From CAVZMO01 sp963776195 (GTDB lineage Bacteria > Nitrospirota > Thermodesulfovibrionia > Thermodesulfovibrionales > SM23-35): a DNA stretch of 64,000 nt. The position numbers were made by a program, and so were the translations under genes. Shown one piece after another: positions 16,765-25,559 of this stretch (positions within the stretch are counted from its first letter, which is position 1; every line of letters begins with the position of its first letter). The notes under the pieces were generated by a model that was not told the DNA's origin, ran no database searches, and saw only the letters and a program-made list of their open reading frames with translations. The stretch covers positions 62,001 through 126,000 of the forward strand of contig CAVZMO010000022.1 in assembly GCA_963776195.1 (NCBI GenBank), in the 5' to 3' direction.

Positions 16765-18521
16765 TTATGCAAAAGTAAAGAATTTACCGACTTTGTCGGG
16801 GAATGTAGGCTCTGTGCAGCCGTGACAGCCGCCTCTGCTACCTACACACCAGTTAACACCATACTTCTCTGCGCCGTCAGCGTTCCATCTTCTGGCGAGC
16901 AGTCTGCCTTTGTCTTTCTGCCCTTGCAGCCGAGGATTCCAAGGCAGCCAAGGTCAGTGCCCTGCGTACTTGTTACTGCCGAGGGCCTTGCTGTTGCCTT
17001 GCAGGATACCTGCTGTTGTGTGCCAATGCCTCTGCAGTCCTGCCGGTTGTGCCGATCTGATCCGTGTTGTTGTATCTCCACGGGCACGGTCCTGCATTAC
17101 ACTGATACTCCGCGTAGCCATAATCAATCGGCTGATAGTTTCTGTTGAGAGGCGGCATCTTGAGTCGGCGTGGCGTCATTAAAGGAGGCAGGCACGGAGT
17201 CCAGAACGTAAGCGATAGTGCCGACTATCCAGTCAGGATGAGGCGGGCAGCCCGAAATGTTGATGAGTTTGGCTGCAAGGCCTGTCCTGAATTTTACGCT
17301 GTCGACAGTTCCACCGAAGTTCATCACTGCCGCAGCCTCAGCCGTCTGCGCCGCGCGCCGCTGGGGCAGTGCGAGCTCGACAGCAGGAGCAGAAGTATAT
17401 CCAGTGCCTGGGATGACAGCCGTGAAGTCTGAAACATAACCGCTTACTACTGCTGCAGGGGCTACTGCATCGGTGGACTGGGTGTCGCCAGCGATGCGGT
17501 TCGAATGGTGACGAGACCAGCAGGACCAGCGAAGGATCATATCCAGTGCCCTGCATAAGTAACTACGATGCTCTTGAGACTACCGCAAGGACCAACGGCT
17601 TGAGTTCGCCATCGCATAATACTGCCATAGCGGTAGCCGTAAGCCCTGCTGTGAGAGGAGCCGGGATCACGACATCGGGACGCAGATCATACAATCCACC
17701 GGGTGCACAACTGAGCCGATGCTGGTGACGCCAAGTTGTACTACTGCTGTGGCGGCTGCGCCTGAGCCGCCTGTGTTGGTGTTGTCGAAGGTGACATTAG
17801 GAACAGCTGCAGTGTCAGCCATTAAGTATATCCACTGCCATTTATTCTTAACTGAGAACGTCCAGGACACCATTAAGACCATTGCCGATTACAGCGCCTC
17901 CCATTTTGGTGCCTGTGAAGGCAACACCTTTTGCGCCTGTGACATTACCCTGTGCTCCGGGAATTCCTCCAAAGGATGAGCATGTCCCGACAGCGAGAAT
18001 GGCAACACAGTTGGGATGGTTGGCAAAGGCAGTTACATTATCTATACATGCTGTCCCGTGGTACCTGTAACCGCTGCTATCGTGGAACCAGATCTTCCAA
18101 TCGTGCAGTAATCTCCGGCTACGAGCCGCCCGGAGGTGTAGCAGTTGGTATAGCGCCTTCAACTACGAGGACATAAGGCGTGCCGTTGTAAGCATCATGT
18201 GCGGCATGCAAGCGAATTCGCGCCGCTCCACTGAGATGTATCACATAAGCTCCGGCAGCTGCCATTGCCGTGTCGAGGTATTTGAGGTCGATCTGTCTAT
18301 GAGCAGGTTGTCTACTGTGGTGATATTGACAATATTCGTTCACAGCGACATTGTGCAGCCTGTGCATGCAGCGCCTGCAATCCAGACTACAGCCGGAGCG
18401 CCGTTAGTGCGGTCTTTGCAAGGACATTTTCGATTCTCATCAGAGTAGAGGCCGAAAGTCCGAGCGCGCCTGCTGCAATGGAGCAGTACTTCAGAAAATC
18501 TCTACGAGTGATTCGTACCAT
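16765..18521 (-). pseudogene. [NiFe] hydrogenase small subunit with a ~190-residue insertion, frameshifted
   Basis: ATG at 18521 follows GGAGGG. The N-terminus is a Tat signal (TRRDFLKYCSIAAGALG), followed by VVWIAGAACTGCTMSL (proximal cluster cysteines), DLKYLDTAMAAAG, VLVVEGAIPTAT, GYRYHGTACIDNVTAFANH, AVGTCSSFGGIPGA, NISGCPPHPDWIVGTIAYV, QCNAGPCPWRYNNTDQIG, GCLGILGCKGRKTKADC and a CHGCTEPTFPDKVG end. So it is a periplasmic, cluster-carrying electron-transfer subunit. Between VLDVLS and RTGLAAKLINI lies foreign repeat-type sequence (17289-17850). Several indels split the frame. The stop at 16765-16767 is 21 bases before the large-subunit ATG. Confidence 0.85.
17289..17850 (-). other. Repeat-domain insertion inside the small-subunit gene
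   Basis: Not part of a normal hydrogenase small subunit. The minus-strand frames show about three copies of a beta-type repeat: a GxGY(T/D) turn (SGYT, GTGYD, PGTGYTSAPAVELAL), then P-V-F, Gly/Ala-rich GGSGAAATAVVQLGV and TSIGSV. Such repeats are known from phage virion and surface proteins. The flanks VLDVLS and RTGLAAKLINISGCPPHP join cleanly without it, so it is about 187 extra residues at one surface loop. Frameshifts blur its exact repeat period. Confidence 0.65.
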
Positions 18522-18739
18522 ATTTCTTATCCCTCCTTTCTATTATTTATCATTTGATTCATTATTTAATCTGTTGACTTTTTCCAATAAACTTTCCTTT
18601 TTCTTTTCCTCGCCGCCTTTCTGAGACAGAGCGGTCGGAAAAACCTTACCATGCAGTGGCAACCTGTTTGATCGTGTCCTTCGAGAACAATTCGGTGAAA
18701 AGTTCTCTCCTTGTTAATATTCCTTCACATTGTCCTTTC

Positions 18740-19490
18740 TTACAGCCTGTTTCTATGGCAGTCTGCGCACATTGCTGAATTTGCATTGGTTGCTCTCAGG
18801 AAGAATACCTGTGTGCCCACTGATTTGCCGCCTACCATCTGCTTGCCCGGATATGAAATCGTGTCATGGACTGAATGACATGTCGCACATTCAAACTGTG
18901 TGGTCGGCGCTGCTGTTGTGCCGGTGCCATAGAGCGGATAATTGCCGGCTGTTCCGTATATCCAGTTTCTCCACGGAGCAGTCGGGCACGGCGATTGTGC
19001 CGGGAAGCCGTTGTTATCCTGGTTGCTGTCCTTCGCCGGGTCATAGGTAAAGCTGAGCGGATGCTCGTTCGTAAGGTCGGTGTCGAGCATTGCCCAGAAC
19101 GTCGGGTTCATCTGATAGTCGTAATTCTCGTTCTGGTGTGAGCCCGGGCCCGGATAGTTGACCAGCGAGCTGAATACGCCATTATGGCATACCAGACAGA
19201 GTGAGGACGGCTCCTGCGGACCTGCCTTGAACTCGTTCATGTCAAAGCGACGGGCTGATGTACATCTGATAGGTCTGCGGACCCTGATCCCTGTTCCACA
19301 GAGGATACTGCCCTGTTCCCGAGTGCGGTGTATGACACATAGCACACGGTTCGAGACCCGCTTCTCCGGTGATTATCCTGACATCATGGGGTGTACCTGA
19401 GATACCGGGCATGCCGCTCTCTCTCGCCCACAGCGTGGCAACTCCTAAAACTAAAGTCAGTGCAACGATCAGTAGCAAAACTTTCTTCAT
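18740..19490 (-). CDS. Tetraheme cytochrome c, frameshifted
   Basis: ATG at 19490 has a GGAGGTG site, better than the in-frame start at 19505. A Sec signal (MKKVLLLIVALTLVLGVATLWA) is followed by four CxxCH heme sites: CAMCHTPH, CLVCHNG, CATCHSVHD, CADCH. The first lies in one frame and the other three in another; one indel at about 19250, between YISP and RFDMNEF, accounts for this. It is the first gene of the cytochrome-small-large operon. The inferred role is a periplasmic electron acceptor for H2 oxidation, or a donor in the reverse direction. Confidence 0.8.
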
Positions 19491-19606
19491 GTTTTTCACC
19501 TCCATTCTTTCATTTCAAAGTGACTACAGTCCCTCTCCTTAAAAAAATTCATCGTATTCGTCCTTCTCTTCACCTCCTTTCGTTATAGCGGAGCCTGTCC
19601 ATCCAC

Positions 19607-19705
19607 TTGTTAAGGCCGTCATACCGGCGAAGGCCGGTATCCAGTGACGTTGCCTCGAAGTCGCTGGATTCCGGGTCAGGCCCGAAATGACAGACAACTG
19701 ATTCA
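19607..19705. repeat. Single family A hairpin repeat
   Basis: Contains gtcataccggcgaaggccgg, ccagtgacgttgcctcgaag, tcgctggattccgggtc and gaaatgac: the double-hairpin unit of the 34.7-36.5 kb arrays. It lies in the 600-base gene-free stretch upstream of the cytochrome. Apart from this and the repeat at 20060, I see nothing in 19491-20113. Confidence 0.75.
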
Positions 19706-20059
19706 GTTCATAGGCAGACTCTATATACACGGACAAACCTCGCTGCATATTGCTGCATAAAGGTGTCTGGCAATATAAAGTTCGGGAGAAGGGTTTATGT
19801 CATTCAGGGTGATGCCGCGAAGATCATTAGAAATGTTTTCAGCTTTTGTCTTCATTTGCTACCCCCTCCCTCCTTTGGAGATTCGGAGCTTCATGCCCAC
19901 CCGCTACGATTGAAGACTCGTAATATAGATCAGATGGATAAGTTATTCTATTCTTATTCAAGGAATCTTTTCAATCAAGAAAAGGTTTGAAGTTTTAGAA
20001 TAAAAGGTTTTAATCATAGTGAACCAAAGTATTAAAAACATTTAATCCTTTTGGTTTAC

Positions 20060-20135
20060 CTAAATCAAGGTTCGACAGGCTTACCATGACAACCTTTTAC
20101 AGCACTGCAATTGTCACCCTGAGCTTGTCGAAGGG
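20060..20135. repeat. Inverted repeat, family C
   Basis: Arms ttcgacaggcttaccatgac (from about 20071) and gtcaccctgagcttgtcgaa (to about 20134) are an imperfect inverted pair. The right arm supplies the last codons (DPSTSSG) and stop of the LuxR-type gene. Confidence 0.7.
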
Positions 20136-20776
20136 TCATGAGGCCAGATCTTGTACGAATACAGAGCGAGTTGCAGCCTGTCCGAGACCCCCAATTTTTT
20201 ATAGATCCTGTGACAATGAGATTTTACCGTCTGCTCACTGATATGGAGTTTCCGGGCAATCTCTTTGTTTCTGTATCCCTGACAGATATGAAATACTATT
20301 TCTCTTTCTCTCTTTGCGAGACCCGTGCTTTGTTCCTGTTGCCTCATAGAAGCGAGAATCTTCATCAGGGTAGTGCGGTCCAGCCACAATTCTCCGGAAA
20401 AAACCGCTTGAAGCGCCTTTTTCAAAAGCTCGGAATCGGCGCTGGGAGGCAGAATGCCGACAACGCCTTTCATCACTAGTTCTTTCAGTTGTTTGTCGGC
20501 AATATGACGCAATGTCCTGTCACCGATCAGGATGATTTTCAGCCTGTTCGCGCTCGCGAAATCCCCGGGAAGGCCAAGAAGGATATTGAATTCGGGGCTG
20601 TAATCTGCAAGGATTACGTCGGGTTCCAGTTTTAAGATTTCCTTTATGTCCGGTAAGGGTCCCGGTCCTCCGTTGAACACGCCGACGATATCGATGTCCC
20701 GCTCATCCTGAAGAAGTGTTTTCAGGCCTTCACAAAAGAGATAGTTGTTGCAGCCGATGGCAAGCCTCAATGCCAT
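20114..20776 (-). CDS. LuxR/NarL-type regulator with atypical receiver
   Basis: 220 residues. The C-terminal ~65 residues are a GerE/LuxR helix-turn-helix (LAKREREIVFHICQGYRNKEI, ISEQTVKSHCHRIYKKLGV), so it binds DNA. The N-terminal ~125 residues have the receiver fold, with a possible phospho-acceptor Asp in VILADYS. The usual acidic pair is replaced by GCNN and the conserved Lys near ILPPSA is missing, so phosphorylation-independent control is possible. It is transcribed in the same direction as the hydrogenase operon, about 600 bases upstream, so it may regulate it; that is inference. No partner kinase is visible. Confidence 0.8.
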   Translation of the reverse strand: MALRLAIGCNNYLFCEGLKTLLQDERDIDIVGVFNGGPGPLPDIKEILKLEPDVILADYSPEFNILLGLPGDFASANRLKIILIGDRTLRHIADKQLKELVMKGVVGILPPSADSELLKKALQAVFSGELWLDRTTLMKILASMRQQEQSTGLAKREREIVFHICQGYRNKEIARKLHISEQTVKSHCHRIYKKLGVSDRLQLALYSYKIWPHDPSTSSG

Positions 20777-20834
20777 GGTATATTTATAAATAGTTTACTT
20801 TATTTTTGTCAAGAGAAATCGCCTGTTTGCCCAG

Positions 20835-20962
20835 TGCCAAATACCAAATACCAAATACCACCCCCGCCTGCGGCGACCCCTCCTAAAATAGGCGGGGAGC
20901 TAAAAGTTGCTAACCCCGAAAAACTCCCCTCCTTGATTAAGGAGGGGTAGGGGTGGTTTGTC
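20835..20962. repeat. Family B unit left of the DUF559 gene
   Basis: Begins with a ccaaataccaaatacca microrepeat. It then carries accaccccc, the hairpin cccctcctaaaataggcgggg ending agct, the hairpin cccctccttgattaaggagggg and aggggtggtttgtc. The last 26 bases overlap the 3' end of the DUF559 reading frame. Confidence 0.8.
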
Positions 20963-21332
20963 CGGAAGAAAGATTCTTCCTAATTTCTTCCAAAACCGCT
21001 TCTGTATTTTCAAATACATCTTTGTTTTCAAAACGCATTACGCGAATATTGAGAGCTTGCAAATATTCTGTTCTAGCTATGTCGTATTCATATCCGCAGT
21101 CTGTAAAATGTGCAGCACCGTCCAATTCTATACAGAGTTTTTCCGCTGGACAGTAAAAATCAAGGACATACGGACCAACACTGTGCTGTCTTCTAAATTT
21201 TCTGCTTTCAAGTTGACTGTTTTTTAAAAAAGACCACAATTTCGCTTCGGCGGAGGTAAGACTGTTCCTGAGTTGTTTTCTGTTTTCTTTCAGGTTTTTT
21301 GCGTTATGAATTTTTGCCGTCATTTGACTCAT
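20937..21332 (-). CDS. DUF559 endonuclease-like protein embedded in family B repeats
   Basis: From the ATG at 21332 (MSQMTAKIHNAKNLKENRKQL) this is a ~131-residue DUF559 (Vsr/MutH-like PD-(D/E)XK superfamily) protein. It has LTSAEAKLWSFLKN, FRRQHSVGPYVLDFYCP, the catalytic-type CIELDGAAH, and ALNIRVMRFENKDVFEN. All core motifs are present, so the nuclease may be active. The last seven residues (QTTPTPP) and stop are encoded by the flanking repeat. Near-identical 18-base direct repeats (ggggtaggg-tggtttgtc) lie on both sides of the gene. I read it as a passenger or mover of the repeat family rather than a host repair gene. Confidence 0.8.
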   Translation of the reverse strand: MSQMTAKIHNAKNLKENRKQLRNSLTSAEAKLWSFLKNSQLESRKFRRQHSVGPYVLDFYCPAEKLCIELDGAAHFTDCGYEYDIARTEYLQALNIRVMRFENKDVFENTEAVLEEIRKNLSSGQTTPTPP

Positions 21333-21342
21333 CAGCCGCAGC

Positions 21343-21485
21343 TCTCCCACGGGGTAGGGTGGTTTGTCTGATTACCAATTACCACCCCCGCCTGCGGCGA
21401 CCCCTCCTAAAATAGGCGGGGAGCTAACAGGCAAATACTACCAAAACTCCCCTCCTTGATAAGGAGGGGCAGGGGTGGTTGTATG
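21343..21485. repeat. Family B units right of the DUF559 gene
   Basis: Contains cggggtagggtggtttgtctg, then accaattaccaccccc, the cccctcctaaaataggcgggg hairpin with agct, and a second hairpin cccctccttgataaggagggg with caggggtggtt. It fills the gap to the stop of the giant glycosyltransferase locus at 21487. Confidence 0.8.
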
Positions 21486-21562
21486 ATTATTCCTTCAGCT
21501 TGTCATAACGGTCGAGCAAGTCGCGAGCTTCAATTGTCATATCGTTCGGTTCAAAGGCCGAT

Positions 21563-22129
21563 TTAAGCAATGATAATGCATAGTCGTATCTTTCCCGCCG
21601 AAACAAGCATCCTGGCGAATTGCACAAAAGTCTCTTCAATATTAAAATGCATATTTTTCAGTTTCTTCGTGAATTCCAGGCCCTTCTCTTTCATCCCGAC
21701 GCAAAAATATGCCTCTGCGAGAACCAACAGCGCCTGTAGATGTGTAGAGTCATTGCTGAGATCTGTTTCAAGAACAGCGATAGCTCTTTCGGCGTTGCCC
21801 GTTAGAACCTCGCAGGTCGCCGACATTAGGATCGCATCCCGCGAAGCAGGTTCAAACTGAAGCGCATTATTATAGGATGCAAGAGCATCCCCGTATTTGC
21901 CCAGGTTATAGTAAGCGTTTCCCATGCTTAGGTGGGCTTTCGAAAAATCGGGTTTCAGGGCAATGACCTTCTTCAAATGTTCGAGGGACTCTTCATGCCT
22001 TCCGCGTTCAGCCCCCAGGAGAGCAAGCTCATAAAAGGCCATGAAATTCTCTTCTTCCTGTTCGGAGATTTTCTTTTTCCCCAATTGATAATACAGTTCT
22101 GTTTTTGACTTCGCCTTTTCTTTACTCAC
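21563..22129 (-). CDS. TPR segment at the end of the giant glycosyltransferase locus
   Basis: Segment with TPRs (AFYELALLGAERGRHEESLEHL, AHLSMGNAYYNLGKYGDAL, ALLVLAEAYFCVGMKEKGL). Preceded in another frame by IRIRKCGIPIHHYGR, the standard end of the GT2 unit. The last residues (KIRLCIIIA) are out of frame; the proper tail, RYDYALSLLKSAFEPND...DRYDKLKE, ends at 21487. The start at 22129 is only the first start codon in this frame. Confidence 0.65.
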   Translation of the reverse strand: MSKEKAKSKTELYYQLGKKKISEQEEENFMAFYELALLGAERGRHEESLEHLKKVIALKPDFSKAHLSMGNAYYNLGKYGDALASYNNALQFEPASRDAILMSATCEVLTGNAERAIAVLETDLSNDSTHLQALLVLAEAYFCVGMKEKGLEFTKKLKNMHFNIEETFVQFARMLVSAGKIRLCIIIA

Positions 22130-22342
22130 AAACCTTCCGTAATGATGGATGGGTATGCCGCATTTTCTGATTCTTATACCCGCTTTTATCAGGGAAGGCT
22201 CGACGCGTTCATGAATAGGGAAATCGAAGCGAACGCGCGGGTCGTTCGGGAAGAGACGGACTTTTTCACCTGGAAACCAGCCCGTCCCGGTTTCTTCCGG
22301 GGATATTTCCCGTCATTGCCTACCCATCCGGTCGTATTCAAG

Positions 22343-23032
22343 TCAGAAACATAAGTGCGCGTGGCAAAGGAATAGGCAGCGGCGCCCTCTGCCCCGGAAT
22401 TGAAGACATTGTTCTTTGCTGAAGGGCGAGGATAGGGGGGGTACCAATGCTCTCAGCTTCTCATAATCCAACTGCGATATCGCTTCATCGGCGTCGAGCA
22501 CAAGTATCCATCTCCCAGATGCCTTCGAAAAGGAGAAATTGCGGGCAGCAGAAAAATCGTTCGTCCACTTAAAATCATACACATTTGCACCCAGGGCCTG
22601 GGCAATTTCCTTAGTCCGATCGGTGGAGCCTGTGTCGACAACTATCATCTCATCGACGACAGGTCTAACGCTCATGAGCGCCCTCTCGATATTGTCCTCC
22701 TCGTTTTTGGCGATCATGCAGAGGGAGAGGGTTGGAGAGTTCGAGGGTTTATTCTTTACTAAGTCAGTCGTTACTATGGTGACGCTCTTATCGCCTTCTG
22801 TTGCGGCTTGTCCGTAATCCTTCCGGTCTTTTTCAGAAATCCCGATGCCTCGGGACGACAAGCGGGAATGACAATCTTTCCTCGGCCTCTTGAATTCTTG
22901 AATCCTTGAATCTCCTTGAATCCTCGAGCCTTGACCCTGCAGTTCACGGCATTCCTCAAGCATCTGCTGGGTCTCATCAGTCGTATTATTCGTTTCCACA
23001 GCCGCTTCAAGCAGCGGCAATGGCGTAATCAT
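22343..23032 (-). CDS. GT2 segment (second GT2+TPR module) of the giant locus
   Basis: The N-terminal ~80 residues are linker made largely of repeat sequence (GSRIQGDSRIQEF; CHSRLSSRGIGISEK). A GT2 domain follows: PTLSLCMIAKNEEDNIERAL, DEMIVVDTGSTDRTKEIA, DFSAARNFSFSKASGRWILVLDADEAIS. The DADE motif is the metal site. The frame breaks at about 22440 after LRALV; the domain goes on in other frames (AAYSFATRTYV, GWVGNDGKY). Confidence 0.7.
   Translation of the reverse strand: MITPLPLLEAAVETNNTTDETQQMLEECRELQGQGSRIQGDSRIQEFKRPRKDCHSRLSSRGIGISEKDRKDYGQAATEGDKSVTIVTTDLVKNKPSNSPTLSLCMIAKNEEDNIERALMSVRPVVDEMIVVDTGSTDRTKEIAQALGANVYDFKWTNDFSAARNFSFSKASGRWILVLDADEAISQLDYEKLRALVPPLSSPFSKEQCLQFRGRGRRCLFLCHAHLCF
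22885..22960. repeat. Short tandem repeat (ttgaatcc type) and family A-like unit within coding sequence
   Basis: Units of cttgaatcc / ttgaattc recur from about 22888 to 22925, next to gggaatgac and cgtcccgaggcatcgggat at about 22830-22880. They are translated in the linker before the GT2 domain. Confidence 0.6.
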
Positions 23033-23192
23033 ATCGCTTTACCGAGATCAGCAGCTTTGCGATATCGGAAAGATAGGGCGCGAGACTGAACTGTGTGTGC
23101 TCCACTTTTCTGGCGTATTCGAGCCCTTGTCTTTTCTGCCTGCGCAGAGATATGCGGCTGTCGCGGCCAGCAACGCCAACGGATATCCCGGG

Positions 23193-23777
23193 TCATTTTT
23201 TAACAGGGCCTCGATGAAGGAAACGGCGACATGCGGCATTTCCGGTTAGAAGCTCACTGGTTGCATACATCACAACCGGGTCCTTTGAATCAGGGTCGAG
23301 CTCTATGGCTTTTTTGTATGCGGCGCGGGCCTCTTCATATCTGCCGAGGTTATAATAGCTGGTCCCCATTCCATAATATGCTTTTGCGATGTCCGGTTTT
23401 ACCGCAATCAGTTTCTTCCAGAATTCGAGAGCCTCATCGTATTTTTCGAGTTCAGTAGCCTGTGTGGCCAGTTCATACAGCGCATGGGGATCATATTCAC
23501 CTTTTTCGGAAAGCTTCTTCTTCCCCAATTGATAATATTCTTCACCCTTTGCGATGATCTCCTCTTTGTTTAATTTCCCGTAGTGATGGACGGGGACATC
23601 ACATTTTCTGATCTCTATGCCTATTCTCAGCAGGGAATCTTCCACAGTCTCATGCACTGGCTTCTCAAACCGTATGCGGCTGTCGTTCGGGAACAACCTC
23701 ACTTTCACACTCGGGAACCATCCCGAACCGGCTTCTTCCTTATATTTCCCGTCATTGGGGCTCCAATTCGCACTCAC
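23193..23777 (-). CDS. GT2 C-terminal part and TPRs (first GT2+TPR module) of the giant locus
   Basis: Begins within a GT2 domain (SANWSPNDGKYKEE, GWFPSVKVRLFPND, RFEKPVHETVEDSL, CDVPVHHYGK), continuing from VIAYSFVTRNYVGPV upstream. TPRs follow (ALYELATQATELEKYDEAL, AYYGMGTSYYNLGRYEEA). The frame is lost near 23235 (LTGNAACRRFL); 23048-23239 in another frame continues SFIEALLKNDPGYPLALLAATAAYLCAG. Homologous module by module with 21563-23032. Confidence 0.65.
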   Translation of the reverse strand: MSANWSPNDGKYKEEAGSGWFPSVKVRLFPNDSRIRFEKPVHETVEDSLLRIGIEIRKCDVPVHHYGKLNKEEIIAKGEEYYQLGKKKLSEKGEYDPHALYELATQATELEKYDEALEFWKKLIAVKPDIAKAYYGMGTSYYNLGRYEEARAAYKKAIELDPDSKDPVVMYATSELLTGNAACRRFLHRGPVKK

Positions 23778-23817
23778 AGGACCGACATAGTTCCTGGTGA
23801 CAAAGGAGTAGGCGATG

Positions 23818-23921
23818 ACCCCTCCTTGCCCCCCCTTACCTAAGGTGGGGATAAAAGCAGGTTTTTCCTTTGCTGTAACTGTTTCTTTCCCCCTCTTTGC
23901 TAAAGGGGGGGGTGGGGGGGT
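23818..23921. repeat. In-frame family B repeat, copy 2
   Basis: About 104 bases (tccttgcccccccttaccta to ctaaagggggggg). Read in frame on the minus strand as PPPPPLAKRGKETVTAKEKP / AFIPTLGKGGQGG between LKELV and VIAYSFVTRN of a GT2 domain. Nearly the same sequence is present at 24208-24310. Confidence 0.8.
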
Positions 23922-23932
23922 TACTAATTCTT

Positions 23933-24166
23933 TCAGCTTTCATAATCCGACGGTGATATCACTTCGTCGGCATCAAGGACGAGTATCCATTCTCCCGAGG
24001 CCTTCGAAAGTGAGAAATTACGTGCATCTGAAAAACTGTCTGTCCATGCAAAGTCATACACCTTTGCGCCGAACGCCCGGGCTATCTTCTTAGTCCTGTC
24101 CGTTGAACCGGTATCGACAACGATCATTTCGTCGACGAGAGGTTTCACACTCATGAGGACGCACAA
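23933..24166 (-). CDS. GT2 catalytic fragment (first GT2+TPR module) of the giant locus
   Basis: Reads SVKPLVDEMIVVDTGSTDRTKKIARA, DSFSDARNFSLSKASGEWILVLDADEVIS: the nucleotide-sugar and metal sites (DADE) of a family 2 domain. The N-terminal LCMIVKNEEKNIVR lies in another frame just upstream, after an in-frame family B repeat, and the C-terminal half continues at 23777. Not a stand-alone gene. Confidence 0.6.
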   Translation of the reverse strand: MCVLMSVKPLVDEMIVVDTGSTDRTKKIARAFGAKVYDFAWTDSFSDARNFSLSKASGEWILVLDADEVISPSDYES

Positions 24167-24207
24167 TATTTTTCTCTTCGTTCTTTACGATCATGCAGAG
24201 GGAAATA

Positions 24208-24310
24208 ACCCCCCCTTGCACCCCCCTTACCTAAGGTGGGGATAAAAGCAGGTTTTTCCTTTGCTGTAACTGTTTCTTTCCCCCTTTTGCTAGGGGGGAA
24301 TGGCGGGGTT
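24208..24310. repeat. In-frame family B repeat, copy 1
   Basis: Shares with 23818-23921 the core ccttacctaaggtggggata and cctttgctgtaactgtttct. It lies immediately before the GT2 segment LCMIVKNEE and is translated as PPFPPSKRGKETVTAKEKPA and FIPTLGKGGARGG. Confidence 0.8.
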
Positions 24311-24319
24311 CAGTCCTTG

Positions 24320-25430
24320 TGTCTCAACCTTGTCCTTACCAATCTCCATTGGGCCGATCTGTCTCTCTAAGTTTGAGCGCCACATTCAGTGTATCGTCAT
24401 CTATCCAAAGGTAGTCCATGGCCTCTTCCATCGCCTTCATGGCCTCATTGTATTTTCTTCTGCTGCAGGAGGTTGTCGATGAGGATGAATTTCAGTCTTC
24501 TGTTAAAAGGATGAAGCGAGATCGCTTCTTCAAAGTTCCTTTCGGCTTCATGCAATTTGGATAATGAAACAACAGCGGTGTAATAATTGGTGACAATGTC
24601 TTCGACAGTAGGGGATAGGATAAACGCCCTCTCAAAGAGCTTCAATGCTTCTTCTTTATTACCGCCTGCCCACCGCAAAGCGCCGATGTTTGCATACGCT
24701 TCTCCAAACCCCCTGTCCGATTCTATCGCCTTTTGAAAGAACCTCTCTGCTTCGGCGTATGACCCCTTTCTGAAAGGCGACGGTGCCTTTCAGGTTCCAG
24801 GCTTTAGGCGATGCACTGTCCACCAAAGGATCTCATCCGCATACCGGTCGGCCTCTTCACTCAGACCCATATATATTTTGCAGGCGCCGATAAGTTCGAG
24901 TCCTTTTGCATCTTTTGGCGCCCCGCCGGGTGTCTGCTCCAACAGGTCAAGGGCATCTTTATATTTCTTATCTTCAATAAGGATCTCTGCAAGGGCATAG
25001 CGCAGTCTCCTGTCATCGGGATAAATTTTATGCCTTCAACAAGCGTAACAACGGCCTTTTCTTTCTGCCCTTTCTGGTTCAATTCATCCGCAGTAAAGAG
25101 GGCATTGGAGCAGTAAAGTTTTTTGATTCGGGCTTCGAAGCGTCAATGTCACCCCATTTCTTGCTTAAGAAATATCTTGTCTTTCAAAGAAGGCAAGGGG
25201 AGGCGGCCGTAATAATGAATGAACACATCGCCCGCTATAAGGTTTCTAAAGCCTTCTACCGAAGCCCTGATGCAATAATCATCAATGGCATATTCATCTG
25301 TTTCGAAGCCTTCATCGAACAAACCGATCTTTTCCGTCAATTCACGCTTGAAGCTTATGCAAAAACTATTAAGATCTTTAAGAGGGACGCGGCGGTATCT
25401 GTTTCTTGCTCGAAAATGACCGGCAAATGA
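24320..25430 (-). pseudogene. Frameshifted end of a GT2 domain followed by TPR block (giant locus)
   Basis: Pieces in order: FAGHFRARNRYRRVPLKDLN and ELTEKIGLFDEGFETDEYAIDDYCIRA (second half of a GT2 domain, 25430-25149); then WGDIDASKPE; then ADELNQKGQKEKAVVTLVEG and RRLRYALAEILIEDKKYKDA (24861-25115); then FFQKAIESDRGFGEAYANIGALRW and NKEEALKLFERAF (24445-24760); then MEEAMDYLWIDDDTLNVALK. All are normal TPR or linker sequence, but at least five indels separate them. Confidence 0.6.
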
Positions 25431-25434
25431 CTCA

Positions 25435-25545
25435 GTTGTCTTCAGGATTCAAGGCGTTCAAGGTTTGTTCGAGGGTCCGAGTCTTTTTTATTTTCTGAAG
25501 GATTCTCACGTGACTCCGCATGCGGGAATGACACTTGCGAGGCAT
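25435..25545. repeat. Repeat insertion in the giant locus
   Basis: Holds gattcaaggcgttcaaggttt units and a ccgcatgcgggaatgacac hairpin arm. It separates two halves of a GT2 domain (GPMTLNVEGPQGVP... and ...FAGHFRARN) and is not open in the domain frame. Confidence 0.55.
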
Positions 25546-25559
25546 TACTAATGACTATC

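Noticed and set aside
17289..17850. A separate phage tail-type gene inside the hydrogenase operon
   Set aside because: There is no start, stop or ribosome site of its own, and both ends run into small-subunit sequence in the same direction, so it is treated as an insertion in that gene.
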